Source: Lactifluus volemus (lineage: Eukaryota > Basidiomycota > Agaricomycetes > Russulales > Russulaceae). From it: 64,000 bases of DNA. The notes beneath the pieces are model-generated. The model ran no database searches, had not been told where the DNA came from, and saw nothing but the letters and a program-made list of their open reading frames with translations. Of this stretch, positions 11,125 through 22,582 are shown piece after piece (within the stretch, counting starts at the first letter, position 1; every line of letters begins with the position of its first letter). The position numbers and the translations under genes were made by a program. The DNA lies in the NCBI GenBank assembly GCA_022376515.1, contig WTXI01000028.1, positions 124,001 through 188,000 on the forward strand. The letters run 5' to 3'.

Positions 11125-13462
11125 TCAGACATTCAGGTACAATCCTTTTTCCTTCCTGAGCTTTGTCATGCCTGGACAAACATGAGAGAAATGATGGTGA
11201 TGAAAAATGTGTGCAACACGTACTAGCAATGATGGCGCTTCCGACACCACTTCCATCCTCGGCGTGGTAGGTGGTGATGTTGCTAAGGGAGATGAGTGAC
11301 AACCCGCTTCGGTGTTCTCCATGAAGGACTCACCGGCCCTTGTCACCAAAGATGTCCTGTAGACCCTCGTGTACTCGATCCGGAAAGCCAGGGTATTTCT
11401 GTGATGCAGTCAGCGCTCCGTTCCGCTCTCAGGTGCGAGAAATCATACATTATAGAGGGAGCCGTCTGCGCCAACCGAGCATCCCTCATCGATGTAGCCC
11501 ATCTTGCTCACGATCGAAGCAATGCCGCATGCGCTCAGCCTCGCAGCGCGGCGTCCTACGAGCTTGGCAAGTGCGCGGAAGAACTGGCGTTCGGCAAGCG
11601 TCGTCTCGAGCGCAAAGAAGTGCGTGAAGATGCCGATGATCATCAACAGTTCCTCTGTTGGATCGCTCTCCATGAGCGAGAGGAACGCCGTGTCGAGCGC
11701 ATAAGCTATTTCGATCTTGTACGTGTTCTGACCCAGGAAGAGCACACCCTCATCGATGAGCTCAACGATAACGAGGCGTAGGATCTCCCCGAGATAACGA
11801 CCAGAGATCAATTTCTTCGTGGCATGGTGAGAGGATCCGGACAGCGATATGACGTGGGCGTACCTCAAAGGCCTGTTCACCTGGCTTGTTCGACGTTTCG
11901 TCTATTATCTGATCATACTTCGTCCTCGGAAGATGTTCATGCTCGAACGAATCAAACGCGCCCTTGGGGAAAAGAATGATGAGGATCGTCTGATTCAAGG
12001 TCTGCATGAATGCATACCCATTCGCAGTTGATAGCCATGTTTGCCTCGTCGTCGATGCCCAAGTTCTTGATTTTGTGAATCTCCCCGACGCGTTCCATGT
12101 AAGCGGCATTGCAACCTGTACCAAAGATTACAGCTATACGCGTGCGCGGGTTGACATACGACGAGGCAATGAGCGTCCCGGTAGTGTCATTGATGATCGC
12201 CGTCAGTTCCGCAGGTACGTCCTGAAGGAGAGGTACCGTGTGAAGATGACGATGGCTGTATCAGAACGGGGAGAAAGCTATCCTTACATGTTTTTCCAAG
12301 CTCTTGCGGAACATGTCAGCGACGTCCCGGCCCTCGGTGTTGGCCGCTCCGAAACCCTTTGTCCAACGAATGAGTTCGCCGTGATCGATACGCTCTTGCC
12401 TGTTTACCCGAAAACTCATGTGTTGGGAAAGGCCAACCATTTTGGTAATGACACGACTTACGAGCATGGGTACGAGAACTAGAGATGTTTACGTCTAGGT
12501 GGTCAGCCTCCTCTAGAATAGAAACAGAAGCGGACCAAAGGAAGGTGATAAGGCTGGTCAATGACACGAAATGAATACGCACGGTGAACCCTAACGGCAG
12601 CTTCTCGCCCTCCTTTACCGTACCCTCGCCAAGATTCGTTTCGATAAACGTCTTGAGACACTCGGCGCAAAAATCAAACAGTTTCTGCCCATCTTCTTGC
12701 TTTTGTTCTTCCGTAAGGCGATACTTGGACTGGGTGATCTCGAACTTGCCGCTTCCCTGTAGAGTGACGAGGCAGACGCGCAAATTTGTGCCACCTTAAG
12801 CGAGTGTGTGTGTGTGCGTGCGTTAGTACGGCAAGAAGGGGTCGAAAAGGGTCACGCCACGTACCTAGATCGACGGAAAGGAACTCGCCCTTCTCGTCTC
12901 CTGTCGGCCAGCCGAAGACGAAGGTCGGAATCATGGGCTAATAAATCACGAAATATACAATTTCGGTCAACGTCACGTGCAAAGGGCTAATTGTGGGGTA
13001 TGGTTGTGTGGAGTTGGGAACACAAAAAAAGCCTAGGCCGGAGGAGGGCGCAGTCACCTGCCTATGTTTACACGTTTGGCCATATCTCTCGCCAAATTCT
13101 GGGCGCTCAATAGCCGCACAGGAGCCACCCAGTATATTCGTATCAGGGCAGAAGCAGGGCAAAGGGGCACGATCCCGCGGGCTCGATATCGCGGGTCGTC
13201 GTTGGGGGTGGAGAGGAGGAGGGGAGAAAGAAAAAAAAAACGTACGACGACTTGATTCGGCTTTTCCAGGCCGAGCTCCAAGGTTTCCTTGAACGCTTCG
13301 ACGATCATGCGCATGCGCTGAGGAGTGAGCGTAAAGCTGTCATGATACGAAAAATGAAAAAAGTGAGGCTCGAATATTGCCAGGGCAGGGAGGGAGGTGG
13401 GGGGGGGGCTGGGGGAGTGATTAAGCGCACATGCTCTCGTATTTCCTCAGATGATCGGCCAT
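11125..13462 (-). CDS. Hexokinase (ATP:hexose 6-phosphotransferase)
   Basis: Phosphorylates glucose or fructose at the entry of glycolysis, in the cytosol. Twelve exons (minus strand): 13462-13431, 13336-13246, 12937-12865, 12794-12583, 12478-12462, 12399-12288, 12221-12018, 11962-11864, 11814-11449, 11398-11334, 11282-11224 and 11171-11125. They sum to 1377 nt, or 458 aa, with every junction in phase. Visible motifs are phosphate-1 (SVDLGGTNLRV, residues 62-72), the sugar-binding FSYPCSQERIDHGELIRWTKGF-type segment split by a 17-nt exon (from residue 137), catalytic Asp191 in INDTTGTL, FGTGCNAAY, and the adenosine-site AEDGSGVGSAII near the C-terminus. Key residues are present, so it looks active. 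At 458 aa it is slightly shorter than usual because of a short N-terminus; the first exon (MADHLRKYES) is the least certain part. It diverges from uL14m. Kinase rather than a regulatory-only paralogue is inferred. Confidence 0.93.
12462..12478 (-). other. 17-nt micro-exon of hexokinase
   Basis: This exon encodes FSYPC plus two bases of the next codon. It is bounded by 'ctctag' upstream and 'gtaagt' downstream on the minus strand. Only by including it do the flanking exons stay in frame and give the conserved sugar-binding motif. Confidence 0.85.
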
Positions 13463-13769
13463 GGTTCTGCAGGGCTCTCGTATCTATCCGGACATCATCG
13501 CCTGTCAGGCAACGAGGTGAACGCACTTCTTGGTCGCATGGGGCAGATCCTCCTCATCTTGAGTTCGGGTGTGGATAGCTAGAACTTGACCACTGGGTAG
13601 CGTAACGCTCCCACTTCCGCGTCTTGAACTTGGCATATTACTGTTAAAACTTGCGAGTCGAGCGAGAGAATGTCGTTGATGGTCAACAGATAACTTTGTT
13701 TAAAAAAAGAAAATCCTAATCTATAAACTCGTGGGAAATCACAACAAACTTGTCCTGTGTCCACATCCC
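13463..13769. promoter_or_regulatory. Shared divergent promoter region, hexokinase / uL14m
   Basis: About 307 bp separates the two start codons, which point away from each other, so both promoters and 5' leaders must lie here or overlap the first exons. I see no clear TATA box. Co-regulation is possible but not shown. Confidence 0.5.
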
Positions 13770-14286
13770 ATGATTGGCCTAAAGGGTACTCTCAACGTAT
13801 GTCAGTCCTTTTGCAATTGCAGAGTAAAGCGATGTTGACCCTTCATTTTCAAAAGGTCATAGACAACTCGGGTGCCCTCCTCGTAGAGTGCGTCAACGTT
13901 CTCAAAAATAAGGTCAACAACGGTTGGGGATCCGTCGGTGATGAGATCGTCTGCGTCGTCAAGCGTGCGCGTCCAATCTCCCCCGGCGCACAAGCCATCT
14001 CCAACGTTCTCAAGGTCCGCCGTGGTGACGTGCGTCGCGCCGTCATCGTGCGCACTAAAAAGCCCGTCCGTCGACCAGACGGTCGTTGGGTACGGTTCGA
14101 CGACAATGCGGCTGTGCTACTGAATAACAAGCGCGAGATGTTGGGCACTCGTATCGGTGGTGTAGTCAGCGCAGATTTGCGGATGAAGGGATGGGGAAAG
14201 ATAGTGAGCTTGGCACCCAAGGTGAGTCTTTTTTTTTCCCCCCCCCAGAATAACCCCCCCCTTCTAAAACGGCACAGGTAGTATAG
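13770..14286 (+). CDS. Mitochondrial large-subunit ribosomal protein uL14m
   Basis: Structural protein of the mitochondrial large ribosomal subunit. Three exons: 13770-13796 (MIGLKGTLN), 13856-14221 and 14278-14286, giving 133 aa. The second exon starts [16 protein letters not shown] and carries the L14 signatures [15 protein letters not shown] and [20 protein letters not shown], ending SLAPK. The last exon is only nine bases (Val-Val-stop), matching the usual C-terminus of the family. Length agrees with mitochondrial rather than cytosolic L14 (uL14/RPL23), and the N-terminus is short with no separate long presequence, as in other fungi. The 56-nt second intron contains T- and C-runs. Confidence 0.9.
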
Positions 14287-15151
14287 TCAGTCTACTTTGG
14301 ATATACATCTTTTTCTTCTATTTCCTTTTCCTTTTTCCGACAAGGTCGGTGACCCCTATGAGATGGGTGATGTCGGCCAAAGCGCAAATGCTCGCTATGA
14401 TCATGAGGACCCGATGGGTGGCGTTGGTTCCCCGCCAGCGAGGTTTACGATAAGACGGGGAAGGCAAGTTCAAATCGAGCATCGTCATCACTAGTCCTGG
14501 AAATTGGAATATTCACCTCCTTGTCATTGGCTTCTTCGCCAAACTTGGTATCCGCGGGGCGGGGGCCGTTGCACCACCGGGATCATGAAACAACCAGAAT
14601 GATGTGCCTCGCCCTCACACGTAAAAACGTGCTCTTAGGGGGCTCCCAAACTACTCTTTTTCTTTTTCTTTTTTTGTCACCAAGTTGCATTATCTTGTGA
14701 TCATTGAAACTTCTATCAATTCGTTGGTAGGATTCCCGCTCAACACGGCTAGTCAGTCTCCTTTGAAAGTAAGTGAGAGCACCTCAATTAGAAAATAGTT
14801 TCTTCTCGATAAGACATCGCCGAGACGTCTCGATCGATTCTACTGTCAAAAGTGAATAGTGAATTCGAAATAGGTATATGCGTGTAGAGATGGGAAGTGT
14901 GATTGCTAAATCTGAATCTGGTAGTGGTGATGTTGATATATATACAGTAATATACGATGGGCCAAAGCAAGCAAGGAAATTCCGAGCAGAGCGACGTTAT
15001 ATACAGCCAACCAATTGCGACGCAGGGATCAAGATACAAATGACTTAATAGAAAAAAGAAAACGAGAATTTGACGTGCGTGTGTTATATGACTATGCCTG
15101 GGTATGTATGCGTGTTGCGTGCATGCGGACGGTATGAGCGGTCACTAGTTA
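14287..15151. other. Intergenic between uL14m and the Zn2Cys6 gene
   Basis: No recognisable gene. A short plus-strand open stretch at 14345-14494 (DPYEMGDVGQSANARYDHEDPMGG) is hydrophilic and unmatched by any family I know. It may be transcribed 3' sequence. Confidence 0.35.
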
Positions 15152-16783
15152 CTATGTAGTAGGCACGTAATCTGCATCCTCGGATTCCCTTTGGTGTCCT
15201 CCACCATTGTCTCGACGTTTATGAAGTCCACGTCGCGACATTGTGGGGTATTCACACTTGCGTGACCGCCGTGCGCACTGACTAAAACCGGGGTTAGTTT
15301 TCCTATATTTTCTCAAATCGGGATCAAAGGGGCGTAAACGCACTTGCACGTTGTGTCAGCGCTTCCCACTGGAGGCGCTCCGCACGCAATCTTACGTTCA
15401 CGGCAGAAAAGGCATGCAATAGCTGGCTTGCGCCGCGCACTTCGTTTTGTCGACGGCAATTTTAACACTCCTTGTCCAGCCTTGGTGGGATTCGGAACCA
15501 TAGTCGATTGTGGCACTGACGACGGCGAAGAGGCCGAGTCGAGAAGGTGCATGGCCGATGTTGGCGTTCCGGCATCAGAAGACGAGAAGGACGACGATAG
15601 TGGCGTCGGGATACGCGCACTAGGGGAATATGAAAGTGGGGGAGGTATAGACAGGGAGGGCGGATGCCTCTGCTGATGAATTTAGTATGACTAAGCTACC
15701 GCGTACATGAGGCAGGAACCAACCTTGGGTGCCGGAGCAAACTCCGGGAAGGCGGCGGGGTCTTGCACCATTCGGAATGAGTCTTGTGTTTGTTGTCGAT
15801 GACGAGGGGGATCATGCACATGTAAGGGAGTTGGGGGACGTGGCATCGATGGTTCTCGACTCTCCTCCTTGGGATAGGGCGGTTGCCCCCCTGCAAGTAA
15901 CGAGTTGTCCAGAGGCATCATCGGCGAGAATGCCTGACCATTGGCACCGAAATCATTTTTGAGACCAACCACAGCCTCAGATGGTTCACACTTGACGGCA
16001 GAGTGGGATGGAGTGGGAAGAGTAGGGAGGGCGATAGAGGAACGACTGATGGCTTGGGGCTCTGGCGAGGTGATCTCCATAAGTGCATTTCCAAGTTCAG
16101 AGGAGGTGGAGGATGGAGGAATCGACGGCATCGGATGTTGGGGGAACTGGTCATAATAGTCACCAAACATATCGTCAAATCTCACGCCCGAAATCAAGCT
16201 CGGCTGATGTTGGGTGCCAGGTGGCGAGTTGCGTTGGCCATCAGGGCCAAAGTACCCCATGGGGCCATAGAGAGATGGGTGGAAAGAAGGAGCATCCGAA
16301 GTAGGGTAGTCGCAACGGGTCGATTGAGAGGGTTGGGTTCCGTATTGCCCACCCTGGTATACGCTATCTGAGACGATCTAAAGAGGGGCTCGGTGAATGC
16401 TCGGGTAAGAAGGAAGGGCGACTCACGGGGTAGGCGGCGAAATCATAGGGAGGTGCAGCGTAGTTTACACTTGACGCGTACTGATGTGGAGGATATGCAC
16501 GCTGCGGCGCAGTGAAATCAGTTGAGGGTTGAGTCGGATACGAGTCCGTTGAGGGAGGGATGGTGTTGTTGGGGGAGACGGATGGGTAGTTGTTGTTGTT
16601 GGTGTTGGTGTTGGAAGACATTTGGGTGGACCGTAGACGTGAAGCTCCATGATCCAAGTCGCGAGTTACGGCAGACTGATATGTGTCGGGGCGTCCAGGG
16701 ACCCAGTGAGTACCGCCTTGCGGCAAGGCGGCGTTACAAGCATCGCCGTAGCGCTGATCAGACGGCGTGGGATAGCGAAGCAT
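15152..16783 (-). CDS. Zn(2)Cys(6) fungal transcription factor with C-terminal zinc cluster
   Basis: Nuclear DNA-binding regulator by family. Four exons: 16783-16427, 16377-15724, 15672-15344 and 15281-15152, giving 489 aa, all in phase. The zinc cluster spans the last intron: Cys424, Cys427, Cys434, Cys446, Cys449 and Cys456, spaced C-X2-C-X6-C-X11-C-X2-C-X6-C, with basic residues (RERK) between. The preceding 420 residues are low-complexity: Asn/Ser/Pro-rich early, then Pro-rich with acidic patches, which is plausible as an activation region. No fungal-specific 'middle homology' domain is visible. The C-terminal placement of the cluster is unusual compared with ascomycete Gal4-type proteins but occurs in basidiomycetes. 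The donor at the end of exon 2 (gttggt) is weak, so that boundary is the least certain. Targets unknown. Confidence 0.82.
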
Positions 16784-19700
16784 TTATCGCACAAGAGAAG
16801 TGGAGAGAGATGAAATTTGAAAAAGAAAAACAAGGTTGAGAGAGAGAAAGAAAAGAAAAATGGGAGAGAGAATTGGAGAGAGAGAGTCGGGGTGGAATTG
16901 GAAGGAGAACCGAGAGGCTTAAGACTAAGGGGGAATCGTGCCAACACGTGCCGGGATTGGTCTGTATGATGGATAATAAATGCTAAGTTGAGTTGCCCCC
17001 TTCCCCTGTTAAGAACCTGAGCTAACCTAGTCAAGTTTACTCCCAATAAATTATATTTTATATGTAATAAATAATTTATCCAATGAATTAACGTGTTCTC
17101 GACGTCAGCATCCACGGCCCAATCAGGGTACACGTATCCCATGCGGCTTTTCCTCCATAGAAATCCCCAAAAGAGCGCTCAAAATTCGCTTCCCTGCCTG
17201 CCCACAACTGCCATGGAACGCCTCGAGGTCACATCCTTATCATACCGTCTCGCGAACTCGTCGGGAAACCGGTCTTCTCCTTTCTTTTCCCTCATCCCCT
17301 TCCCCCAAGTCAAGTTATATAAACTAAAAAAAACCCCTAAAACATGACTTACCCCATCGAATCGAAATCTAGTTCCCTCGGTTAAGGGTTAACCCCAGTC
17401 ACGAGTCCTCAGCTTGGCTTCTAGCGGCTAGATAGATATGATCTCGATAATTATTCCAGGATGGGTTTATATAAACTTGGTTTAAGCGCGCTCATTATTG
17501 CGGACTTGCAGGTACCAATGAGGTCAGATAAGAATATGAACGTTGGTAGGTTGATTGGACCTTTTTTTGAATTGTCATCATCACATGGGCGTGTAAAACG
17601 AGCGCTTGTGGGAACAGAGTTAAGGCTCACTCGCAATTGGGCGCCTCCCCGTGATACTGCAGCACTAACAAGGATCTGGCGCCTCGCTCAGACAGGAAAA
17701 TGCATAGCCACCGTAAGGCCTCCTCATGTCCTCCCCCACTATCATAGGAGTCGCCTCGAGGCGCTCATCACTCTTTCTCCTTCAACGCAACATCTCGGGC
17801 TTCATCATACATGCCCGTTCCATAATGACGGGAACCACTCGCTAACCGTTTATAAGTCACAGTCACGGTAATCGATCGTAATTGATTCTATTTCTATAAC
17901 CTTGATCTTTATCGTTCTAGTCCAGCTTGACTCCGACTGGTACAGACATCAAACTGTGATTAGTCCCCAAACGGGTGTCTACTTGTCCGTTCGGTAGTCG
18001 CTCCATTTTTAGCTTGACCTACAAATACGAGGAACCCTCTCCCCGTCCTTGCTTCCGTCCCATAACCTATAAGCCTTGGGGACGAACAGCTTCAACTCCG
18101 AGGGGTAAGCATGGCAACAGCGTTTTCCGGGGCGTAAATCATTATCTAACACACGCATTCATGTTGTAGAACCCTGAAATCCCACGCCTTGTCGACCCTG
18201 ACCCTTCACATCTCATTCATCGTTTCCCGACAGAGACCACGATCGTGACTAAGCTCCCAGGCCACCTTAAACTGTAGAAGCCTAACCGAGTCGCCTTTTG
18301 GTGACTTGCAGCGACAACTTGCTCCTGCCTCCTCGTTGCACCTCTTGCATCTCACGCTAGATTAGCACCCTCATGTCCTTGATCTGAGATGGCGAGTCTT
18401 GCTTGTATGAACCACGAGGGGGTGTAGTCGAACCATCCATTGAATGAAGAGGCTCTGCTGGCTGTACTGTTAGTATCAGGCGCGAAATACACATGTCAGC
18501 CTGCAGGTCCTGTCCACCAATACTTGCGCAAAACAAGCGCTCTGTCTGTCGAAATGGCCAGCTCTAGTCCTTTTTTCTCGGGTGTGGCGCTCGGTGTATA
18601 TGAGATTCATCTTCAATTTAGAACCTGCGACTACTGACCCTATGAGATCTATTCCATGATGTCCCCCTTCCCCACCGGGGCGCAACAAATCCACACACCC
18701 ACGCGAATGAACGTGTGGTGGAGCTGCGTTTCCGCTACACCCGAAACGTTCATTGTCACCTCGAGGATCACACAGCTGCTTGTGACGCCAAAGACTCACT
18801 GCAGACACCCGTTCCGGTCCTCGCCGATTTATGGAGACTGTGATCTGGTGTACTAGGCTGTGGAACTGTGTGTAATTGCCATTTGCCGACAGCGGAAAAT
18901 GACAACTAGAACTGACGATCCTCCATTTGCGCGGGCTTGCCTGGGCCCTTCTACGAATTCATTTGATGAAGTGACGTCTGCGGTACCAAGAAGGGGGCTC
19001 TTCCCCTACTGTCCTAGCCCACGACCAAGCATTGGCTGCGTTGACGTCGCTCATTTGATCTTACAACGCCCCTACAACACACCTCGTTACCTTGTATTGT
19101 GACATCTGTCGAATTCAGATTTATCCGAAAACCCCATTCAGGCCCCGACGAACGACACCGAACAACTCCGTCGGCGATTGTGCCCCGTGATCCTTTTCGA
19201 GGGAATGGGGCTATCGATGGGGCGTTATGACCAACGATCCTCTCTACTACTAGTATGAGGAAATTTTTACCTTAGGAGATACGGAGGCCAACGTGGACTA
19301 ACTTACACCGAAAGGAGAGGGCACCTTGACTTGCTCGAAAAAAATTGGGCCTCGCCAATGGTTCGCTATTCTCCGACGCGTCGCGTCTTCAAGGCTTCAG
19401 GTAGCAGATCGCTGAGTCACGATCTATGGCCCCAAGCCGCCCGATCACCGTCCGAGGCAACAGAACACCTGAGAGCAGCCTCTCATCTGAATATGATCCG
19501 CAGAAGAAGGGGAGGGAGGGGTTCTCTTAGAATATTGAAACGTGGGAATGTGCGCAGTGGTGTGTCATTCGCGAAAACGCCTCACGAATCGATTGCCGAA
19601 GTTGGTACAGAACTCGAGGCAGGGAAGGTGTACCGCCCCCCTACCTATTGGATGGGAGGGAGAAAAAAAAAAAGGGAAGGGTAGGAATGACGTGCTCCTG

Positions 19701-21016
19701 GTTCTTTGCATTGCATTTTTTTTTTCTCACTGTTATTGCTATGACGAGAAACCAAAAAGAAAAGGAGTGTACTATATAACGATCACTCCGAATTGTTGTA
19801 CTTGACTTGCCTTTCTGGTACAATAAAAATGTCGGACAACTAGGACTTTAGCCGATTCAACGACGTGGACGCCCCTGTGCGTGAGGCGTGATGCTGATCA
19901 GGTGTGAGTTTCCGAATGAGGTACCCATAAGGGCAGGCAGGCATCATGGGACCAAGGGACAGGTTCAGGTTCTGCAGTTGCAATACTATGTGGTGTTGTC
20001 CCCGGATCCACCCCACCCACATGATGTTGCAGTGCTGTAGCTGCTTTTTTTTTTTCTTTCCGCGGTAATAATAGGACCCGGGGGCCGGGGGCAAATGGGA
20101 CATCTATACACACTCTCCGACTCGAGGAGGACCAACGTTGGGCCGCCAGGATCAAGGGTCCAGGGCTAGTCCGGGATTTTCGATCGAAGCCACCCACCCA
20201 TGCATTACACACACCAACTCGAGTGTGTGGGTAGTGATGGGGGCCCGCCCGAATCCAAGATTTTCTCTCTCTCTCCCTACATATTCGTTCGTTTGTTCGT
20301 CATGGCCAAATGGCTTTGCTGCGGAGCGTGCCGGTGCCTTGCCCCTGCCCTTTTAATCGTACAAGAAATAAACTTCGGCCGAAAAAGAGTGGTTTTTTGT
20401 AGAGTAGAAATCGCTCGTCCGTATCGTCAAGGTAGAACGCAGGCTTCAGGACCCGAAGGGGCTTGAGTTGGGCCACTTGGAAGAGAATATTTTCCGTACC
20501 GAGTTCCGGGGGATATGCCGGCAGCCGGAGCTGTTCCAATATACCCTTGTCGGGTTCAGGGCTGTGCAAGGCACGTCGGTCTTTGCACGGGTGGGGTAGA
20601 ATCATACGTAACGTATGTGCGTATGTAAACATAAACTCCACCAACCACCACAACAATGATGATATGGGTTTTTGGCCCAAGTGCCAGTATACTAGTGGCT
20701 TTTTTTTGTGTTGCACAACACAACCTCCGTCCGAATCTCAGTTGTCCATCGATTACAGTTGGGGTGGCGTCCGCCACTCCTAAGAAAAAAAAAATACAGG
20801 GGAGAATGCTTGGAGACTCGTGAGTGAGTCATCCGACTACTAGGTCCATCCGAGGGGAATAATGCAGCTCCGGCGTGTTATTTGTGCCTGGGGTCTGTGC
20901 GCGGCGTCTCTTGCTTTTATCTCCCGCGAATCGCGCCCTTGACCGTAGTGGTTTTTCCCTCTTGGAACGTCGATCAATCAATTCCTTACCTTACCTTACC
21001 TCCCTTATCTCACCTC
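16784..21016. other. Long gene-poor interval
   Basis: I found no convincing gene. Open stretches at 17461-17871 (plus), 19331-19684 (plus) and 20300-20716 (minus) lack recognisable motifs, homologous copies in the window, or splice structure. CT-rich runs upstream of the Zn2Cys6 start (16800-16880) look like its 5' leader. Purine and pyrimidine runs occur at about 19662-19679 and 20046-20060. Confidence 0.4.
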
Positions 21017-22020
21017 ATGTCTATCAGTATCAGTGTTGAGCGATCGAGGTCTCGGGGCCGTGGCTACGTATGTCCCTTCCTTCTCCTCCTTTGCTTCTCC
21101 TCCTCAGCATTCTCGCTATCAATCAGGAATCCACAGGTCGTGGCGGCGCTGGAAATATCCGCCTTCCTTCCAATGAACGGTGGAAGGTAGAGGTCCCGAA
21201 GATTATTCTGACACACGCGGCAGAGATCCCATCCCGGCGCGCGATCCTGATGAGGTAATGTTTGTGTCCCCTCACTATCCGAGCGCAATCTGATGGGGAT
21301 TTTTGGAAAGTTAATCTCTACTGGTCGTGGAGGCGCCGGAAACATTCGGTCACCCTCTCGAGACCCCTCTCGTCCGAGGAGCATCGCAGACGGTGCCTCA
21401 CCGTCCCCCAGGCGATCTTCCAGTGAGGTTCGCGGGAGGCCCAGGAGTGGATATGATCAAGATAGGATATCCATTATCTCCGCTGAACACGATACCGGTG
21501 TGGTACGTGAAGCGCTTTTTCGAAAGCTTTCGTGGTACTGGTTTTCGCTGATACGGACAAATTGAATAGCATTCGTCTGGCCGTGGCGGTGCGGGCAACA
21601 TGGTCCGTTCGAGCCCTAGCGTTTCTCGTTCCCGGTCCCGCGAGCCCGCCCACACTACCGGGCGAGGAGGATACGGTAACGCGTACCTGGGCGAGCCCTT
21701 GGAGAAGGGTATCTTGGAGGTGGATGAGTATGAGCGTGCTGCTCACGCGCACCCTCCCGGAGTGTACGTTCTCTAATTTTCATGATCCGCGTCACGCGTC
21801 TCTCCAGAACAACCTTTTTATGATTCTTTCTTTGTTTCTTAGGCACTCCACGGGCCGCGGAGGCGTTGGGAATCTTACCCTTGAGCAACCGTCCACTGAA
21901 GGTGCCGTTCACCCTCATGGCGCGGACCATCCGCACGCGAGCCATTCTCATGACTATACGTCCACCGGTCGCGGCGGCACGGGAAATATTTCCCGCGATC
22001 ACTCTCAGGTCCGTACGTAA
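21017..22020 (+). CDS. Par32/DUF3602-family protein with TGRGGxGN repeats
   Basis: The yeast family member Par32 acts downstream of TORC1 and inhibits ammonium transporters; a nutrient-signalling role here is inferred by family only. Exons: 21017-21067, 21127-21186 (or to 21254, see below), 21311-21502, 21570-21763 and 21843-22020, giving about 224 aa. Six copies of the motif [ST]GRGGxGN are spread over four exons, separated by Ser/Arg-rich linkers. In exon 2 the sequence after the first repeat continues in a different frame (GRGPEDYSDTRGRD, the expected family-like text) after one base appears to be missing at about 21179-21180. With the published bases, the frame is kept only by using an earlier donor at 21187. 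The last exon's stop is at 22018-22020. No membrane segment. Confidence 0.8.
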
Positions 22021-22582
22021 CCGCGCGTGGACTGACGGGGTCTCCGGAATCTGGATATGATATCTATGAAGTGAAGAACGCATTGATCGGAAAGAATATA
22101 TCGGAGTGAAGATTTATGTCGGATCTTGTATGGACCCTCCTCGAATCGTTTTTTGTCTTGTCTTGACTGTAATTTACGATTGAAACTTAGTTTGTATGCG
22201 CAGCTACAATGGTACTTTATTGCGTTTTTCTGTTCTTCTTGGTGCTCATGTTGGTTATGGTGAATAACAATTCCTATTGGGATCACATGTCAAAGCTACC
22301 ATGATCTGGCCTACGAGTTTACAAAGTCATGGCTTGGTGAGACAGCTACGCAGTCTGGTTCTAGGCAAGCTAGAACTAGAGTCCTGAAGCTTGAATCAAG
22401 CTTGAGACGTTGAGGGTAAGTTAGAGATGTAGCTTCCGAGATGGCTTACTACTCGGTGAGAGAGCCGAGATTGTCACATGGGAACACGTCACGTCATCGT
22501 CATCGCACACACGAATCGATAAATAGAAGGAACCCCACAAACAGGGCTTCCTACCTTCCTCTTTACCATCACTTTTCTCACA
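22021..22582. promoter_or_regulatory. Upstream region of Mn-SOD
   Basis: Lies between the Par32-like stop and the SOD start. A pyrimidine-rich stretch (about 22550-22580) directly precedes the ATG, as is common in strongly expressed basidiomycete genes. No coding exon is evident. Confidence 0.4.

Noticed and set aside
11443..12482. Plus-strand open frames across the hexokinase exons (11296-11781, 12006-12482)
   Set aside because: The minus strand gives a complete, in-phase hexokinase here, so these are antisense shadows.
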